From: Diplonema japonicum | Lineage: Eukaryota; Euglenozoa; Diplonemea; Diplonemida; Diplonemidae | Length of the DNA: 64,000 nucleotides | Assembly: GCA_964019335.1 (NCBI GenBank) | Contig: OZ025661.1 | Location: 186,001 to 250,000 of the forward strand | Direction of reading: 5' to 3' | In this document: positions 21,021 through 31,074 of the stretch, one piece after another | Numbering within the stretch: position 1 is the first letter of the stretch | How the letters are laid out: each line of letters opens with the position of its first letter | Made by a program: the position numbers and the translations under genes | The notes under the pieces: model-generated | What the model saw: only the letters and a program-made list of their open reading frames with translations | The model's database searches: none | What the model was told of the DNA's origin: nothing

Positions 21021-22892
21021 TTTTTTTTCTTTCCCTCCTCCCCTTCCTGGATTTTTTGTTCCCCCCCCCCTTTTTTTTAAGGGGGAAAAACAAAAAAAAA
21101 AAGAAGTGGGAGAAAAATAACTTTTTTTTTGTGTTTTTTTTTTTTTTTTTTTTTTTTTCCCCTTTTCGATACTGTGCATTCTGCTGATTACCGTTGCACA
21201 TAAGAGAAATGGTACAAGAAAAAGGAAGGGGGGGGGGGGAAGGATTTATATTTTTTAGCATGGGGGGAGGCAATGGCAGTCGTTTTTTTTGAGTGAATTT
21301 CTTTATGTTACATTTCCTTTCTTCTTTTCCTTCGTTGAAGCAGTTTTTTTCTTCTTTTTTTTCTAGTTGGAACCAACGCTTTCTGAACATACTATTTCAA
21401 GTGGATACTTTTTTTCTTCACTTGTTACATTTTTTCATCAGCGCTGTGTTGAAATATTCAAAACAAAAAAAAAAAAAAGAACAGGGACGCACAACTCTGC
21501 TTGCTTCTACGTTTTCTTTTTTTTTTTTTTCCTTCATTCCTTCTTCTTTTTTTACATTTTTTTTCCACAACTGGAACGAGAGAGAAAAAAAATCCCCCCA
21601 TTTCTAGACAAGTGGCGCAAGGTGGCCGTGTAGCCCTAAATGGACTGAAGCCAGCTTTTTGCGGGGTTTCTTTAAAAAAAAAAAAAATAGAACAAAAAGG
21701 TCAAAAAAAAAAAAGGGAGGGAAAAAAATACGCATTTTCGCTGACGGAGGATAACCTTGGGGGGAGGTCAAAAAAAATAAAATTTTCACTGTGATAGCAG
21801 GGGGACGATAAGGAAAGAAACAGTGGGGGAGAAGGGCAAAATAAGAAAGGAAAAAAGGGGGGGGGGGGAAGTATTTTTAGGAAGACCAACCAGATTTTGC
21901 ATTCCTTTTTTTTTCCCCTTCTTTTTCTTCAGAGACAACTAAACCTTTCTCTTCCGTTCATAGAGAACAGAAAAAAAGTTTTAAATGCAACAAAAAAAAA
22001 CTTTTTTTTTTTTTTTGCGTTGTCGTAATAGGAACAACGGCCTTGAACGCAGAATTTTGGCGCCCTCTCCGCTATTCAGCAAGGTGCTTCCCGGACGGGG
22101 GGGAAAAAAGAAGATCTTTTTAGGCTCTAAAAATACTTTCCCCCAAGGGAGAAAAAAAAAACATGAAAAATGAGAAATATACCAACGGATGAACTGTTGT
22201 TCTTTTTTTTCTTGTTATCAAAGGAATTCTTTGGCAGCGTTACTTTTTTTTCTTCTTCTTTTTTTTTTTTTTTTTTTTTTTTTTTTGTAAATAACCGCTA
22301 TTCAATGCGCAAAAAACAATCCTTGCTTAAATTCTTTTCCCTGACAAAGTGGGGGAGCTCCGGGGGACAACACACCATCTTTCCCATGAGGCTGTGAGGG
22401 TGCAACAGTGCCTAGGGTATAAACATGAAAAAAAAGGGGGGGGGGAAGGAACGGAGCTATGCTGCAACCATTCCCCCTTTTTTTTCTTCTTTTTTATTCT
22501 TCCAAACCTAAAAGGGGTAAAAAGAGAGGGTGAAGCGAGGGATGGGGGCGAAAAGAGAGAAACATACCGTGTAAGGGAAGGTGAGAGAGGGTAGGACTGA
22601 TTTCATTTTTTATTTCTTTCTTCCCCCCCCCCCCACATCATCAGGAGGGGCTCTAGCACGACAAACACACTCATTCCTCCCTCTCAGTGTTCCCCCCCCC
22701 CCCCCCTCCTCCATTACTTACATGAGATTCAAGATAATTAGTAAATATAGTAAAGTATACCCATAAAAAGCGTGGGGGGGGGGGGGGGGGGGGGGGCTCA
22801 GAGGGGGATTCATGGATGGCCGAAGGCCGATCTCAAAAACCCCCCGAAGTGCCCACTCTCCACCCCGAAGGGAAACAGCCCTTTTTTTTTCT
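21021..22892. other. Homopolymer spacer, no gene seen
   Basis: Nearly 1.9 kb of A, T and G runs (T28 near 22257, G23 at 22774-22796). Frames present are poly-Phe/Lys. No RNA gene, repeat copy or conserved domain was recognised. Confidence 0.55.
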
Positions 22893-24368
22893 TCAAGAGC
22901 TGACAGCGGTGACGTAAACTAAAAACGGCATCGCAACACTCCCACAAATCAAGTACACCGCAGCACACCTCTGCAGCCACTGATTGGGAGGCGCTGCCAC
23001 AATACGGAATGACTTGCCCTCCTCCTCAGAGAGGAGCGGCCCCTCCTCCTCCTCCTGCACAGCAGACGCTCCTTGGAAGACACCAAAACCATCAGGGTGC
23101 GTTCGCAGAATAGAAAACCCAGGGTACTGTTTCCGAATAGTCATGAGATAGTACAAAGGTGGGATAACAGCAGTGTTTATCGTGGCGGTTGACGCTCCAA
23201 CGTAAGCAAAAGCAGCGTACATAGAAGGGACGAAGGCGGCGACAGTTGCGGCTGACGATATAATAAACAGGTTGGTAAATATATTGACAAGCTGCGCGTA
23301 AGGAGGCTCGTCATCTTCGTCAAAAGATTCTTCATCCTCGCTTCCTTCGCCGGAACGAGGTACCAGCAGAGGTCTTATGACATGCTCCTGGACAATGGTG
23401 GAACACTCCAGCAGAACAACAGGAAACGAGAACAAAACGCTCAGCGCAAACATAATTTTAACAGCATCCAATGTTGACGGAAGGTTCCCCAGAACATCAT
23501 TGCTCGTTGAGTCCAAGTACGTCACGTAGCCAGACAGAGCGATGATGATGTAGCACACGGACGCAACTCCATTTGCGATCATAGAAGCAGTGTTTAAACG
23601 CCCTGCCTTCTCGCCAGGCTTCCCTGAAATATCTCTGTATGAACCGAACATGTTCACCTGGCAGTCGTAGGAAAACGCAATCACAGGAATCGACATAATA
23701 GCGGTATTGTCCCATTCGAACAAAGCCCGGCCCTCAAGATTGTTCCCCGACAGAATCGCCTTCACCACTATCGTTCCTGCGAAAACCATCATAGCTATGA
23801 TGCCCAATGTGTTAATCCATCCTAGCTGTGTGATATCCCTGTAGAGCATCATAGGGAAGATGACGATGGCGTGGATGAGGATCACGAACCATTCCTGTGC
23901 GAAGGATGAATCGTGCCCGAATATATCTGGTTCCTTCAGCATTGGTGAGACGAGTTCCGCTATCATTCTTAAAGCGGCTACAGCACCTCCCCATGAATCG
24001 AGGAAGCATACTACCATTGCCATTGTGAAGCCTGCTTTGCCCATGCAGTGATGGCCTAGTGTAGCGATGTCGATGTCGTCCTTGGCAACCATGTCAAGGG
24101 AACGGGCGAGGAGGAGGCACCCGTAGTGCGAGCACAGGCCTACGCCGGTTACCATCAGCGAGAAGGAGACCACACCAGAGTCGTGCATTGCGCGGGGCAT
24201 GGCCAGTGCCCCTGCACCTGTGATCGTTTTGAACAATATGATAGCGACACTCGCCACCCCCCTGCTCCCTTTTTCCCCCACCCCTGTCAGGGTGGGCGTA
24301 TCCCCGATAAACGACCGCCCGCTTGTAACAGACATTGTGTCCGTTCGCCGTCTTTTTGAGACCGTCAT
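22893..24368 (-). CDS. Amino acid transporter, AAAP family (SLC38/AVT-like)
   Basis: A 491-residue intronless frame with about 11 predicted membrane spans. The first span region carries the family hallmark SVAIILFKTITGAGALAMPRAM (unwound helix 1 with G-A-G near the substrate site). Helix 2 follows in SFSLMVTGVGLCSHYGCLLLA. Later spans include WFVILIHAIVIFPMMLY and INTLGIIAMMVFAGTIVVKAI, then IPVIAFSYDCQVNMFGSYRD (the typical FSYDCQ-like helix 6), and C-terminal TVAAFVPSMYAAFAYVGAST. An acidic loop (GEGSEDEESFDEDDEPP) lies between the spans near residue 340, and another near 450. Family members exchange neutral amino acids with protons or sodium across the plasma or vacuolar/lysosomal membrane. 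Substrate and location cannot be read from the sequence. Confidence 0.88.
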   Translation of the reverse strand: MTVSKRRRTDTMSVTSGRSFIGDTPTLTGVGEKGSRGVASVAIILFKTITGAGALAMPRAMHDSGVVSFSLMVTGVGLCSHYGCLLLARSLDMVAKDDIDIATLGHHCMGKAGFTMAMVVCFLDSWGGAVAALRMIAELVSPMLKEPDIFGHDSSFAQEWFVILIHAIVIFPMMLYRDITQLGWINTLGIIAMMVFAGTIVVKAILSGNNLEGRALFEWDNTAIMSIPVIAFSYDCQVNMFGSYRDISGKPGEKAGRLNTASMIANGVASVCYIIIALSGYVTYLDSTSNDVLGNLPSTLDAVKIMFALSVLFSFPVVLLECSTIVQEHVIRPLLVPRSGEGSEDEESFDEDDEPPYAQLVNIFTNLFIISSAATVAAFVPSMYAAFAYVGASTATINTAVIPPLYYLMTIRKQYPGFSILRTHPDGFGVFQGASAVQEEEEGPLLSEEEGKSFRIVAAPPNQWLQRCAAVYLICGSVAMPFLVYVTAVSS

Positions 24369-24534
24369 TTCTTTTCTTTTTTTGTATTTTTCTCTCTTCC
24401 TCCCTCCCTTCTGCCTGAAATGAGATATTCTGATTCATAAAAGGTTTTTCGGGGGGGAGGGGGTATTGCAGTCGGAAGAAAAAGAAAAACGCGAGAAACT
24501 CGGAAAAGCACCCGGAGAGGAGAGGAGGAAAAAA

Positions 24535-25778
24535 AACTCAAAGTACAGGACAAGCCCCCCGCTAGAGGGCCGCCCTATGGGAGGGGGGGTCTATCTGTTA
24601 ATACTCCCCTTCTGGAGCATTGCTTTCATCCCGATTGAGGCCCTGAGCGTCTTGCAAAAAATATATGAGTTAAAGGAAGTCTTTGTGAGACGCCCCCTTG
24701 TTCTCATGCTCTACCTGCACCTATCCCCCTTCAGCAGCGGTTTCTCCTTCTTCGGTGGTCGTGCCGGCCTCCTCCCCAGCTTGGCTACTTTTTCCCTTCT
24801 TTCCTTTGCCCATTGCTTGCCTCGGGCCCCGCCGCCTTCCGTGCCTCCGACACGCTCCACGTCTTTAGCCACAACGGTGGCGCGTCCTCCTTCCTCCTCC
24901 TTCGTTCTTCGATGTACATACCGGTACCTTCTGCACCCCCGGCCTGCTTCGCTTTCTTCGCGTCGCTCGCCGACAGATAGACCAGGAGGTCCATCTTGGT
25001 GAGCTTGCCGTCCCACCCCTCGCCCCTCGGGTCTGACAGCCCTCGGGTCCCGATCCCCATGGATCCGAGCACCTTCTTCGTGTGCTCTCTCGCGTCGGCC
25101 TCGACCTGCTCCCAGCCTTCCCCCGCCGCCGGTCGCCTCCATACCACTCTCAGCACCTCGGTGGCGTTCTCGTCTTCGTCCTCGTCCTCGTCCATCCAGC
25201 GTTCCTGCTGCTGCTTGCCATGTGTCTTCGGCCATCCCGCCTCTGCCGTTACCCTCACCGCGCGTACCACCTTCCCCTTCCCTGGTCTCGCCCGCGCTAC
25301 CTGCACCCACGAAGGTGCTGCCCCCTGCTGGGGTTTTTGCTCTCCTCCTGAGGGAGAAGACCCAGGGCCACCACTTGGAGGTTCCCCAGCCATGATTGAT
25401 TGTGATTTTGTTAATTCCAACCCAATATCCAGCCCCTGAAAAAAAAATGGGGCTTTGATTGCAACACTAGGTGGCGTTAAGCGTGCAACGAAGCACGAAC
25501 TACCTACTTGATTACAGGGGGCGCTCCTCGGCCGAGCAGTAGCTTCTTCTGCGTTCCACGTCGTGTCCTTAATGCGTGCGGTGTGCTCAACCCTTGCCGG
25601 GGCGTCCCGGGTAACCAAGATTCTGCGCTTGTGCAGTTTGCTGCCTGTTCGTCACCCTGAGCATCTGCTTTATGATCTTCTTCCACTCGGGCGCTACCGG
25701 TGATGACCGACGAGGAGGTCAACAGCGAACAACACATCTGAGGTACTTCTTATATTTCCATGTTATCCCCACCACCTT
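24535..25778 (-). mobile_element. Short non-autonomous retroelement sharing the 5' module of the 6-10 kb element
   Basis: The 5' end (25778-25447) is almost identical to 9912-9590. The body then differs: a TTTTTTTCAG site, a single ORF (25393-24785) and a 3' tail. The tail (24530-24680, plus-sense AAAACTCAAAGTACAGGACA, then TCCCCTTCTGGAGCAT) recurs at 32009-32062 and 59121-59345. No reverse transcriptase or endonuclease is encoded, so it must be mobilised in trans, like RIME or NARTc elements in trypanosomes (analogy only). Confidence 0.65.
24785..25393 (-). CDS. ORF1-like protein of the short retroelement (202 aa)
   Basis: The start is chosen at the ATG at 25393 (MAGEPPSGGPGSSPSGG), because an earlier in-frame ATG at 25618 would place translation inside the shared 5' module and across a probable splice acceptor. 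The product is Gly/Pro/Gln-rich at first, then has AGWPKTHGKQQQERWMDEDE, an acidic DEDEDEDE patch and a C-terminal half with KLTKMDLLVYLSASDAKKAK and a basic ERRRRKED stretch. There is no zinc knuckle or recognisable RNA-binding motif. Position and composition suggest the ORF1 of a LINE relative. It is not similar by eye to ORF1 at 7.8-9.4 kb. Confidence 0.5.
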   Translation of the reverse strand: MAGEPPSGGPGSSPSGGEQKPQQGAAPSWVQVARARPGKGKVVRAVRVTAEAGWPKTHGKQQQERWMDEDEDEDENATEVLRVVWRRPAAGEGWEQVEADAREHTKKVLGSMGIGTRGLSDPRGEGWDGKLTKMDLLVYLSASDAKKAKQAGGAEGTGMYIEERRRRKEDAPPLWLKTWSVSEARKAAGPEASNGQRKEGKK

Positions 25779-25835
25779 AAAAAAAAAAACGGGGGAATGA
25801 TGGGGGGTGGTGGAAGAAAGAAAACTGTAAAGCCT

Positions 25836-26924
25836 TCACTTCGTGAAGCCCCAAGAATACAGCGTACGTCCTCTGTGATCCTGGTACACGTTGGGAGCAG
25901 CGTAGCAAAGGCTGTCCGAGCGTGTTGTGGGGGGGCGCTTGGGGGGCTCTGGAGAACAGGGCGGTGGTGTCTTCATGTTCTTCCTTTGGGTTTCGACCAA
26001 GCGTTTCTCCTCCATCTGGTGCAAGATGGTGTTCCGCACTTGGTATGCGACTTCCTTTTGTTTTCGCCGCCTCTCTTCGATTTTTCTTGCTGTCTTGTCG
26101 ACGTGCTGGGCCTCCTTGACCTCTGCTCGTTTCTCTTGCTTTTTGCTTTTCGTTCTTCTGGTTTTCTTTTCAAGAAATTCCCTGGTGCGTTGATCCCTTT
26201 CTTGCGTCTGCTTCGATTTCTTTGTGTCCAGCATGCGGAGGTACTCTTCCTTCAATCTCTGCTGATCGCCTTCACACATTACTTTTTCATAGTTCTGACG
26301 CTGCGTATGGGCCTCTAGTTTCCACCTCTCGATTTCTTCCAAGTGTTTCCTTCTCTCTCTGTAAGCAGTCGTTTTCCGCTCAATTTCCTGTTTTTTGATG
26401 ATGTTCAGCTCCTTTTCCATTCTCCTGTTGTGCATGTCAGCGACGCGCCGTTCGTCTTCTTGCTCCTGTCGAATCTTCTGTTTCACGATTCTCTGCTCTG
26501 CCGCCTTGTTGTTCAGAGCCTCTGTCCGTTCTTGAGCTCGGCTCTCCTTCTCTAATGCCAGCCTGTCAAGAAACTGCCTTCTTAAGTTGTACAGCTGTTT
26601 GTCTTCTGCGAGCTTCTCCTCCCGCAAAGCTTCAGCACGCCGGCCCATCTGACGTAGTTTCGACGGTTCGTTCGGCGGTGTGGCAATGACCCTCTTCTTG
26701 TCCCTGTAGCTCTTATCCATGATGTTCCCCACCTCCACCCTGCTTAGGATGGGCAGCAAGCTGGTATTTTCCTGGGGTGTTTCCTTTTTTCCCCCATCCT
26801 CCCCTCAAACCTTTGACCTTTGACTGCTCGTGAGCAGCCCATCGATTCCCATTGAGTACGAGAGCGGCTTGTCCGGCTCAGGGGGGTTTGTAAGACTTCG
26901 CAACATCATCATTGTCCGTGTCAT
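25836..26924 (-). CDS. Coiled-coil protein, Arg/Glu-rich, possibly axonemal (two exons, 349 aa)
   Basis: Exon 1 is 26924-26811 (38 codons: MTRTMMMLRSLTNPPEPDKP and on to SSQRSK). A 39-nt intron (GTTTGA...CCCCAG) removes a stop immediately after the donor. Exon 2 is 26771-25836. Residues about 70-270 form one long charged helix (RREEKLAEDKQLYNLRRQ-type text with ERKTTAYRERRKHLEEIERW). A Pro-rich stretch and a short conserved-looking end, RGRTLYSWGFTK, follow. Such long R/E/K/Q helices are common in cilium-associated proteins of the trichohyalin/plectin-homology type (for example MNS1 or trichoplein), but composition alone cannot assign a family. Its stop lies only 58 bp from the 5' end of the retroelement at 25778. 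Confidence 0.65.
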
Positions 26925-26962
26925 TTGAATGATGTGAACCCCTCCCCCCCCTCCCCTTTCTA

Positions 26963-27160
26963 CTAACACTTTTCTTTTTTCAAAAAAGAGCTGGCATCTG
27001 CAAAGAAAGAGGCGGACGCCTGCCTTAAGAGCAGGCCAACGCCGAAGGAGCGCGAGACCCCTACGTACATTACGAGAGTCACGGCACACAGCAGAAGGGT
27101 GAGCTTGACTACATCATAAGAAGCTTCTGAAATACATGAAGATGATACAAGAGACGCCAC
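26963..27160 (-). CDS. Possible small membrane protein or 3' exon (65 aa)
   Basis: The frame has a clear hydrophobic stretch (VVKLTLLLCAVTLVMYVGV) and ends SSFLKKEKC. In the same frame it is open upstream to about 27270, without a good ATG, so the gene may begin with a separate exon. It lies between the coiled-coil gene and the ceramidase stop at 27362, a gap of about 440 bp. No family recognised. It could be a chance frame. Confidence 0.3.
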   Translation of the reverse strand: MASLVSSSCISEASYDVVKLTLLLCAVTLVMYVGVSRSFGVGLLLRQASASFFADASSFLKKEKC

Positions 27161-27361
27161 AGGTTGTAGGGGTACAGTTCTGTGGGAGATGGTGATGACG
27201 CGCAGAGGGAGCTTGCGGGGCGCCGCATCTCCGAGAAGCGTGACCTCGTGATGGCCACGCGAGTATTACAACACAATGACATGGGAGACAGGTTGAAGAA
27301 AAAGAGGAGAAAAAAAAAAAAAAAAACGGTGAAGACACACTTTTTTTGTTTTTTTTTGATT

Positions 27362-27446
27362 TTACAATTCTTGGATATGCGTGTATGGCAGCACCCCATA
27401 GTAATGGCGAATGGTTGCTTCGTATCCGTCGCCGGTGGAACGCTGG

Positions 27447-27481
<35 letters not shown>

Positions 27482-28304
27482 CCCTTTCCCTTCTCATGCA
27501 TACCACCCAAGTGATCCCAACTATGGTGAAGTACGCACCAAGGAAGACAAACACGTGCCACCACGCGTGGAGCTGAGGGTACACCCCGAAGAGAGCGGTG
27601 ATCTCGTGACAGAACAGCCTGTCGCAAACCCAGCAGAACACCGCAGTCCCGTGGAAGCTTAGAGCGGTTTTCAAAACGGTGATGGAGGCAGGATCCGCTT
27701 TCGACGTGCTTCTAAACTGGCGAAGAATCGCCCAGGGGAGGAGAATAATAGTGGCGACGGTGAGAATATGGGATATGATGGGGTAGAAAAGACCCCATAT
27801 AGGGGTTATCAGAACGACAGTGATCAGCGTTTCTGGTGAGAAAACAAGGAATCTTGCAGTTACGCCGATGGTTTCCTCAAGCCGGGTCTTTGGGACTACC
27901 AAGAGAATTGCATAATAGTTGGTCCAGCAAATTGTGATTTCGTCTAAAACCTGGCCAAGTTTTGAGAGAGTGGCGTGGAAGTACAATGACCCGAGACCGA
28001 CCAGTGTTAAGGTGGTGAGGCAGAAGGCGAATCTTGGTTCTACCCGTCTTCGCATCCTGGAGTGAAGCACCCACGCAAGACCTGCAATCGGGATGATGAC
28101 GAGCCCGCTAATCGTGTTCCAAAACTCCACCACATTCTCGTTGAATTCATAATTCACCTCACACCAGTCTATCGGCGAGCTGTGCCAGTTCACGCTGTCC
28201 CTTAGTTCCGTGCGGTTCCCTTCCGAGAATGCGATAACATATGTGATGGCGATGATGAGAAGGCAGGCCGCCCTGTACACCCACATGGCATCTGTTTGGT
28301 TCAT
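27362..28304 (-). CDS. Alkaline ceramidase (two exons, 293 aa)
   Basis: Exon 1 is 28304-27504. A 61-nt intron (GTATGC...CCCCAG with a T/A run) follows, then exon 2 is 27442-27362, which gives the end TWVRSTGDGYEATIRHYYGV. The enzyme family is clear: SPIDWCEVNYEFNENVVEFWNT near the N-terminus, LYFHATLSKLGQVLDEI in the centre, and QLHAWWHVFVFLGAY near the end. His of FHATL and the two His of HAWWH are zinc ligands in this seven-helix family. About seven hydrophobic spans are visible. Alkaline ceramidases cleave ceramide or phytoceramide to a sphingoid base and fatty acid in ER/Golgi membranes. The length is close to the usual 260-280 aa. Without splicing the frame runs into a poly-Lys stretch, which supports the intron. 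Confidence 0.9.
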
Positions 28305-28493
28305 TTTTTTTTTCTTCCGCCCTCCCTCCTCTGTTATTTTTTTTTTTTTTTTTTTTTTTTTTTTGGGAATTTGAGATATATGAGGCGTAAAAAAAAAAAA
28401 AAAAAAGAAATAAAATAAATTTAAATAAAAAACACTAAAAGAAAAGAACGGGAATCAAGGACAACAAAAAAAAAGTTTTTTCTTTCTTTTTTT

Positions 28494-29093
28494 TTAATTC
28501 TTCTTCGCGATCTTGTTCTTCTTCTCGCAGCTTTCGTGGAGTTCTTTGAAATGAGCCTTGACCTTTTCCAATGCAAGGGCTCTGTGGCTGATTTTGTTTT
28601 TCTCGGCGGGGTCCATCTCGGCGAAGGTTAGTTTGCTGCAGCTGGGAAGGAAGCAAGGGTCCCAACCGAAATTTCTCGGCCCTCTAGGCGCGACAATGGA
28701 TCCCTCGCACCGACCTTCGAAGCATACTGGCTCCTGACCGGGTTCGCAATAGGTGAAAATGCACTGGGCGTAGCCGGTTTTGTCTTCAAACCCAGCCAGC
28801 ATCTTTGGAAGCCCCTCAACAGTGAGCTTCTCGAGGAACCACTTTATGTAGGGCCCTGGGAGACCATTGAGACCATTGAAACACAACCCCGTGTCTTCGG
28901 TTAAAACTGGTTCCTTCAGCTGCCTGCATGCTTCGCGTGCCTTCTCCTTGGCGATGTCAAAGGACTCGCCTTGAAGCTCAGGGAGGTCCACCTTTCGCGA
29001 TGTAACCTCAACGTTTCCCTTTAGAATCGCATTCACCTCCTTCAACTTGTTCGCGTTCCCCGTCACAAATGTAACACTCGGGAGCGTCGTCAT
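28494..29093 (-). CDS. ITPA: Inosine triphosphate pyrophosphatase (ITPase, HAM1 family)
   Basis: A 199-residue intronless frame with the whole HAM1 fold: [18 protein letters not shown] (nucleotide-binding SxNxxK-type start), [73 protein letters not shown] and [14 protein letters not shown]. The enzyme hydrolyses ITP, XTP and dITP to monophosphates, keeping deaminated purines out of RNA and DNA. The motif order and length (about 190-200 aa) match eukaryotic ITPA. The C-terminus is Lys-rich (KKNKIAKKN). Confidence 0.93.
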   Translation of the reverse strand: MTTLPSVTFVTGNANKLKEVNAILKGNVEVTSRKVDLPELQGESFDIAKEKAREACRQLKEPVLTEDTGLCFNGLNGLPGPYIKWFLEKLTVEGLPKMLAGFEDKTGYAQCIFTYCEPGQEPVCFEGRCEGSIVAPRGPRNFGWDPCFLPSCSKLTFAEMDPAEKNKISHRALALEKVKAHFKELHESCEKKNKIAKKN

Positions 29094-29178
29094 TTTTTTT
29101 TCCCCCCTTTTTCTTTCTGGCGGTTTTTTTTTTTTTTTTTTTTTCCAAAAAAAAAAAAAAAAAAAAAAACTCTACATT
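29094..29178 (-). promoter_or_regulatory. Trans-splice acceptor region in the short gap upstream of ITPase
   Basis: Only 85 bp separate this gene from the stop of the upstream gene at 29179. On the coding strand they hold a T23 run, an A run, CCGCCAG and an A-rich leader before ATG. So short a gap leaves little room for an independent promoter and fits processing from a common precursor. Confidence 0.45.
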
Positions 29179-29998
29179 TCAACAATCTCCTGAGAGTAGG
29201 ATAAGCTTCTTTACAGATTCGACAAATTCTGGTTCGAGTCCAGGGTCACCCATGGTGCTCACAAGCTTTAAAATTCCCAACATTGCTGCTGTTGGGGAGA
29301 GATAGGGTATGAACCCCTCCATGATCCCTAAAAACGTCGAAGGGGAGTAAACCTGGGAGGCAACAGAGATGCCGGTGAGGTAAGTAGAGCAAGTTGTGGA
29401 GAGGACAGCACGCTGCTGAGAAGTAAGCCGACGAAGGGTGCTCCTAATACCCATCATAAGAATATTTATCTCGTGGTCTGTGGGGGGCGCAGCTTCCGTC
29501 TCGCTTTTCATATTGGAGGCAACACACATTTTGTCATTTAAGCTTTTTATTAAACTCAATGCTTCGGTGGCTAGAGAGTCACGTTCTTCTACCGTTTTTT
29601 GCCGCTTTTCGGGCTTTTTCTCGGTTGTTGTTGTTGCTGTCGTTGGCGGACGTTTCGTAACGTCCAACGGCTTCCGCAGCAACGAACGGATTTTGCTCGC
29701 TTTTTCTTTCTTTAGAACAAAGGAGTTGTCGGTTATCCTTCCTACCACATCTATCAGCTGATTTTTCACAATAATTACGGCTTGCCCTGTTTCGCTTTTT
29801 GTATACACCCCTGTGCTGCTCTTGTCGCTTTGTAAGATGACTGCTTTCATCTTTTTTTTTTTCTTTTCCTTCTTCTTTTTTTTTTTCCTCGCATACCATA
29901 GACCTCCTCCCCCCCACAATCACAGCTAGCTCGAAGTCAACCTTAGGCCCTCCTGCAATTGCCATGACGTCCCCCTTCGTTATGGTGATTCCTTCCAT
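29179..29998 (-). CDS. Unknown protein, two exons, 257 aa
   Basis: Exon 1 is 29998-29897 (starts MEGITITKGDVMAIAGGPKV). A 46-nt A-rich intron (GTATGC...AAAAAG) follows, then exon 2 is 29850-29179. Joining restores one frame. The first 90 residues look like beta strands (DFELAVIVGGRRSM, then QAVIIVKNQLIDVVGRITDN). A Thr/Lys linker follows, then helices in SLATEALSLIKSLNDKM and HEINILMMGIRSTLRRLTSQ. I do not recognise the family. The GxAGGPxVD-like start recalls proteasome-type strands only superficially. Confidence 0.6.
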
Positions 29999-30552
29999 AT
30001 TCTTCCCGCCACCCTCCCTCTTTTCGTTATTTTCTTTTTTTTTTAAGGGGGGGGAAAAAAGAGAGAGGTAGACTCATCAAGAAAAAGAATGTATAATCGG
30101 AATGGAGTATTTAAAAAAAAAAAAAAAAAGAGACATTTAAGGTACCTGCGGTATGTGGCAGGAAGCCCGAATTAAAAACTCGATAACTGATGTACGAGAC
30201 AAAGGAAGTCAGTGTTTGGTGGCACCCTGCACAAGAACAGCCTACTTGATTACAGGGGGGTAAAAAAAAACAAAAGATTTCAACATCATATATAGATGTG
30301 AATAACAAGTGAAGCGGAAACAAAAATTTGATATAAATTTCGATGGCCGAATGGATGCTCACCGTTTAAATCAAAAAGAAGAAAAAAAAAATAACAATAA
30401 TGAAACTCTTTAAAGCCTGAAAAAAAGTAAAGGAAATTATCCGGTAACCAGATAAAATACTTGAAGAATGGCTACCCCTGCATTTGGTTAGGCAACAGGG
30501 GCGGGTTTCCCACCTTTTTTTTTTTTTTTCCTTTTCTTTTTCTTCCGCATTT
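29999..30552. other. Spacer carrying a retroelement remnant
   Basis: AT-rich sequence. The only structured part is the remnant at 30111-30262, listed separately. No gene is seen. Confidence 0.5.
30111..30262 (-). mobile_element. Internally deleted copy of the 6-10 kb retroelement (SINE-like)
   Basis: An A17 run at 30111 is followed by about 35 bp nearly identical to the 3' end of the element at 6098 (GAGACATTTAAGG, then TACCTGCGGTATGTGGCAGG). After about 75 unrelated bases comes CCTACTTGATTACAGGGGG, matching part of that element's 5' module (9640-9663). Both ends of one element joined with the middle lost gives a 150-bp non-autonomous unit. Confidence 0.55.
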
Positions 30553-30984
30553 CTATTTCCTCAAGCACTGCATCCTTGTCGTCATCTGGTCCGCGAAGTC
30601 ATTGTGGTACTCTTTGATGGGGGTGAACCCGTACTTCTTGTAGAAAGGGATACCAATGGCATTCTTGTTGAACACTTCCACTTCAAGTGTCTCATGCATG
30701 GGTGCCACATGGTTAACCAGCTTCGTCCCGATGCCTTTTCCGTGGGAGGAGGGCTTGACGAAGAGCCCTCCTATCTCGTTCCCCATCATCGCCACGAAGC
30801 CATCAATCTTTCCCCCTGTTTCGTGAACGTAAATCTCACCCTCAGGGATGAACTTTTCTACCATCATGGTCGTCACATTATCCGTGACTTCCTGACTGAT
30901 GAAGGGATGCCCGGCAGCCCACCCAGCCTTCCACACCTCAAGAATTGCTTCAGCGTCGGTGTCCAACTTCTTTCGGATGCTCAT
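30553..30984 (-). CDS. GNAT-family N-acetyltransferase, YjaB-like
   Basis: A 143-residue intronless frame. It contains ILEVWKAGWAAGHPFISQE, EIYVHETGGKIDGFVAMMG, the acetyl-CoA-binding loop LFVKPSSHGKGIGTKLVNHV (G/R-x-x-G-x-G/A motif present as GKGIG) and the C-terminal VEVFNKNAIGIPFYKKYGFT. The arrangement matches the bacterial YjaB subgroup, whose substrate is not settled. Compact, bacterial-like and without introns, it is a candidate for acquisition from bacteria, though small GNATs are also common in protists. The first ATG is used and gives the usual family length. Confidence 0.85.
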   Translation of the reverse strand: MSIRKKLDTDAEAILEVWKAGWAAGHPFISQEVTDNVTTMMVEKFIPEGEIYVHETGGKIDGFVAMMGNEIGGLFVKPSSHGKGIGTKLVNHVAPMHETLEVEVFNKNAIGIPFYKKYGFTPIKEYHNDFADQMTTRMQCLRK

Positions 30985-31074
30985 TGTTGTTGTTCTTTGT
31001 TCCTTTTTTATTTTGGGTTGTTTTAATTCTTATGGTAAAAATATTTTTATAAAAAAAAAAAAATAAAAGGAAAA

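Noticed and set aside
20511-21179. Longer version of the CFAP-like protein read through the intron, starting with a poly-Lys segment
   Set aside because: The extra sequence comes from A and C runs. The 51-nt GT-AG intron and the ATG at 21020 give a cleaner protein.
29230-29242. GGTTCGAGTCC, a perfect tRNA B-box word
   Set aside because: It lies inside a coding exon, and no A box, acceptor stem pairing or anticodon arm can be built around it.
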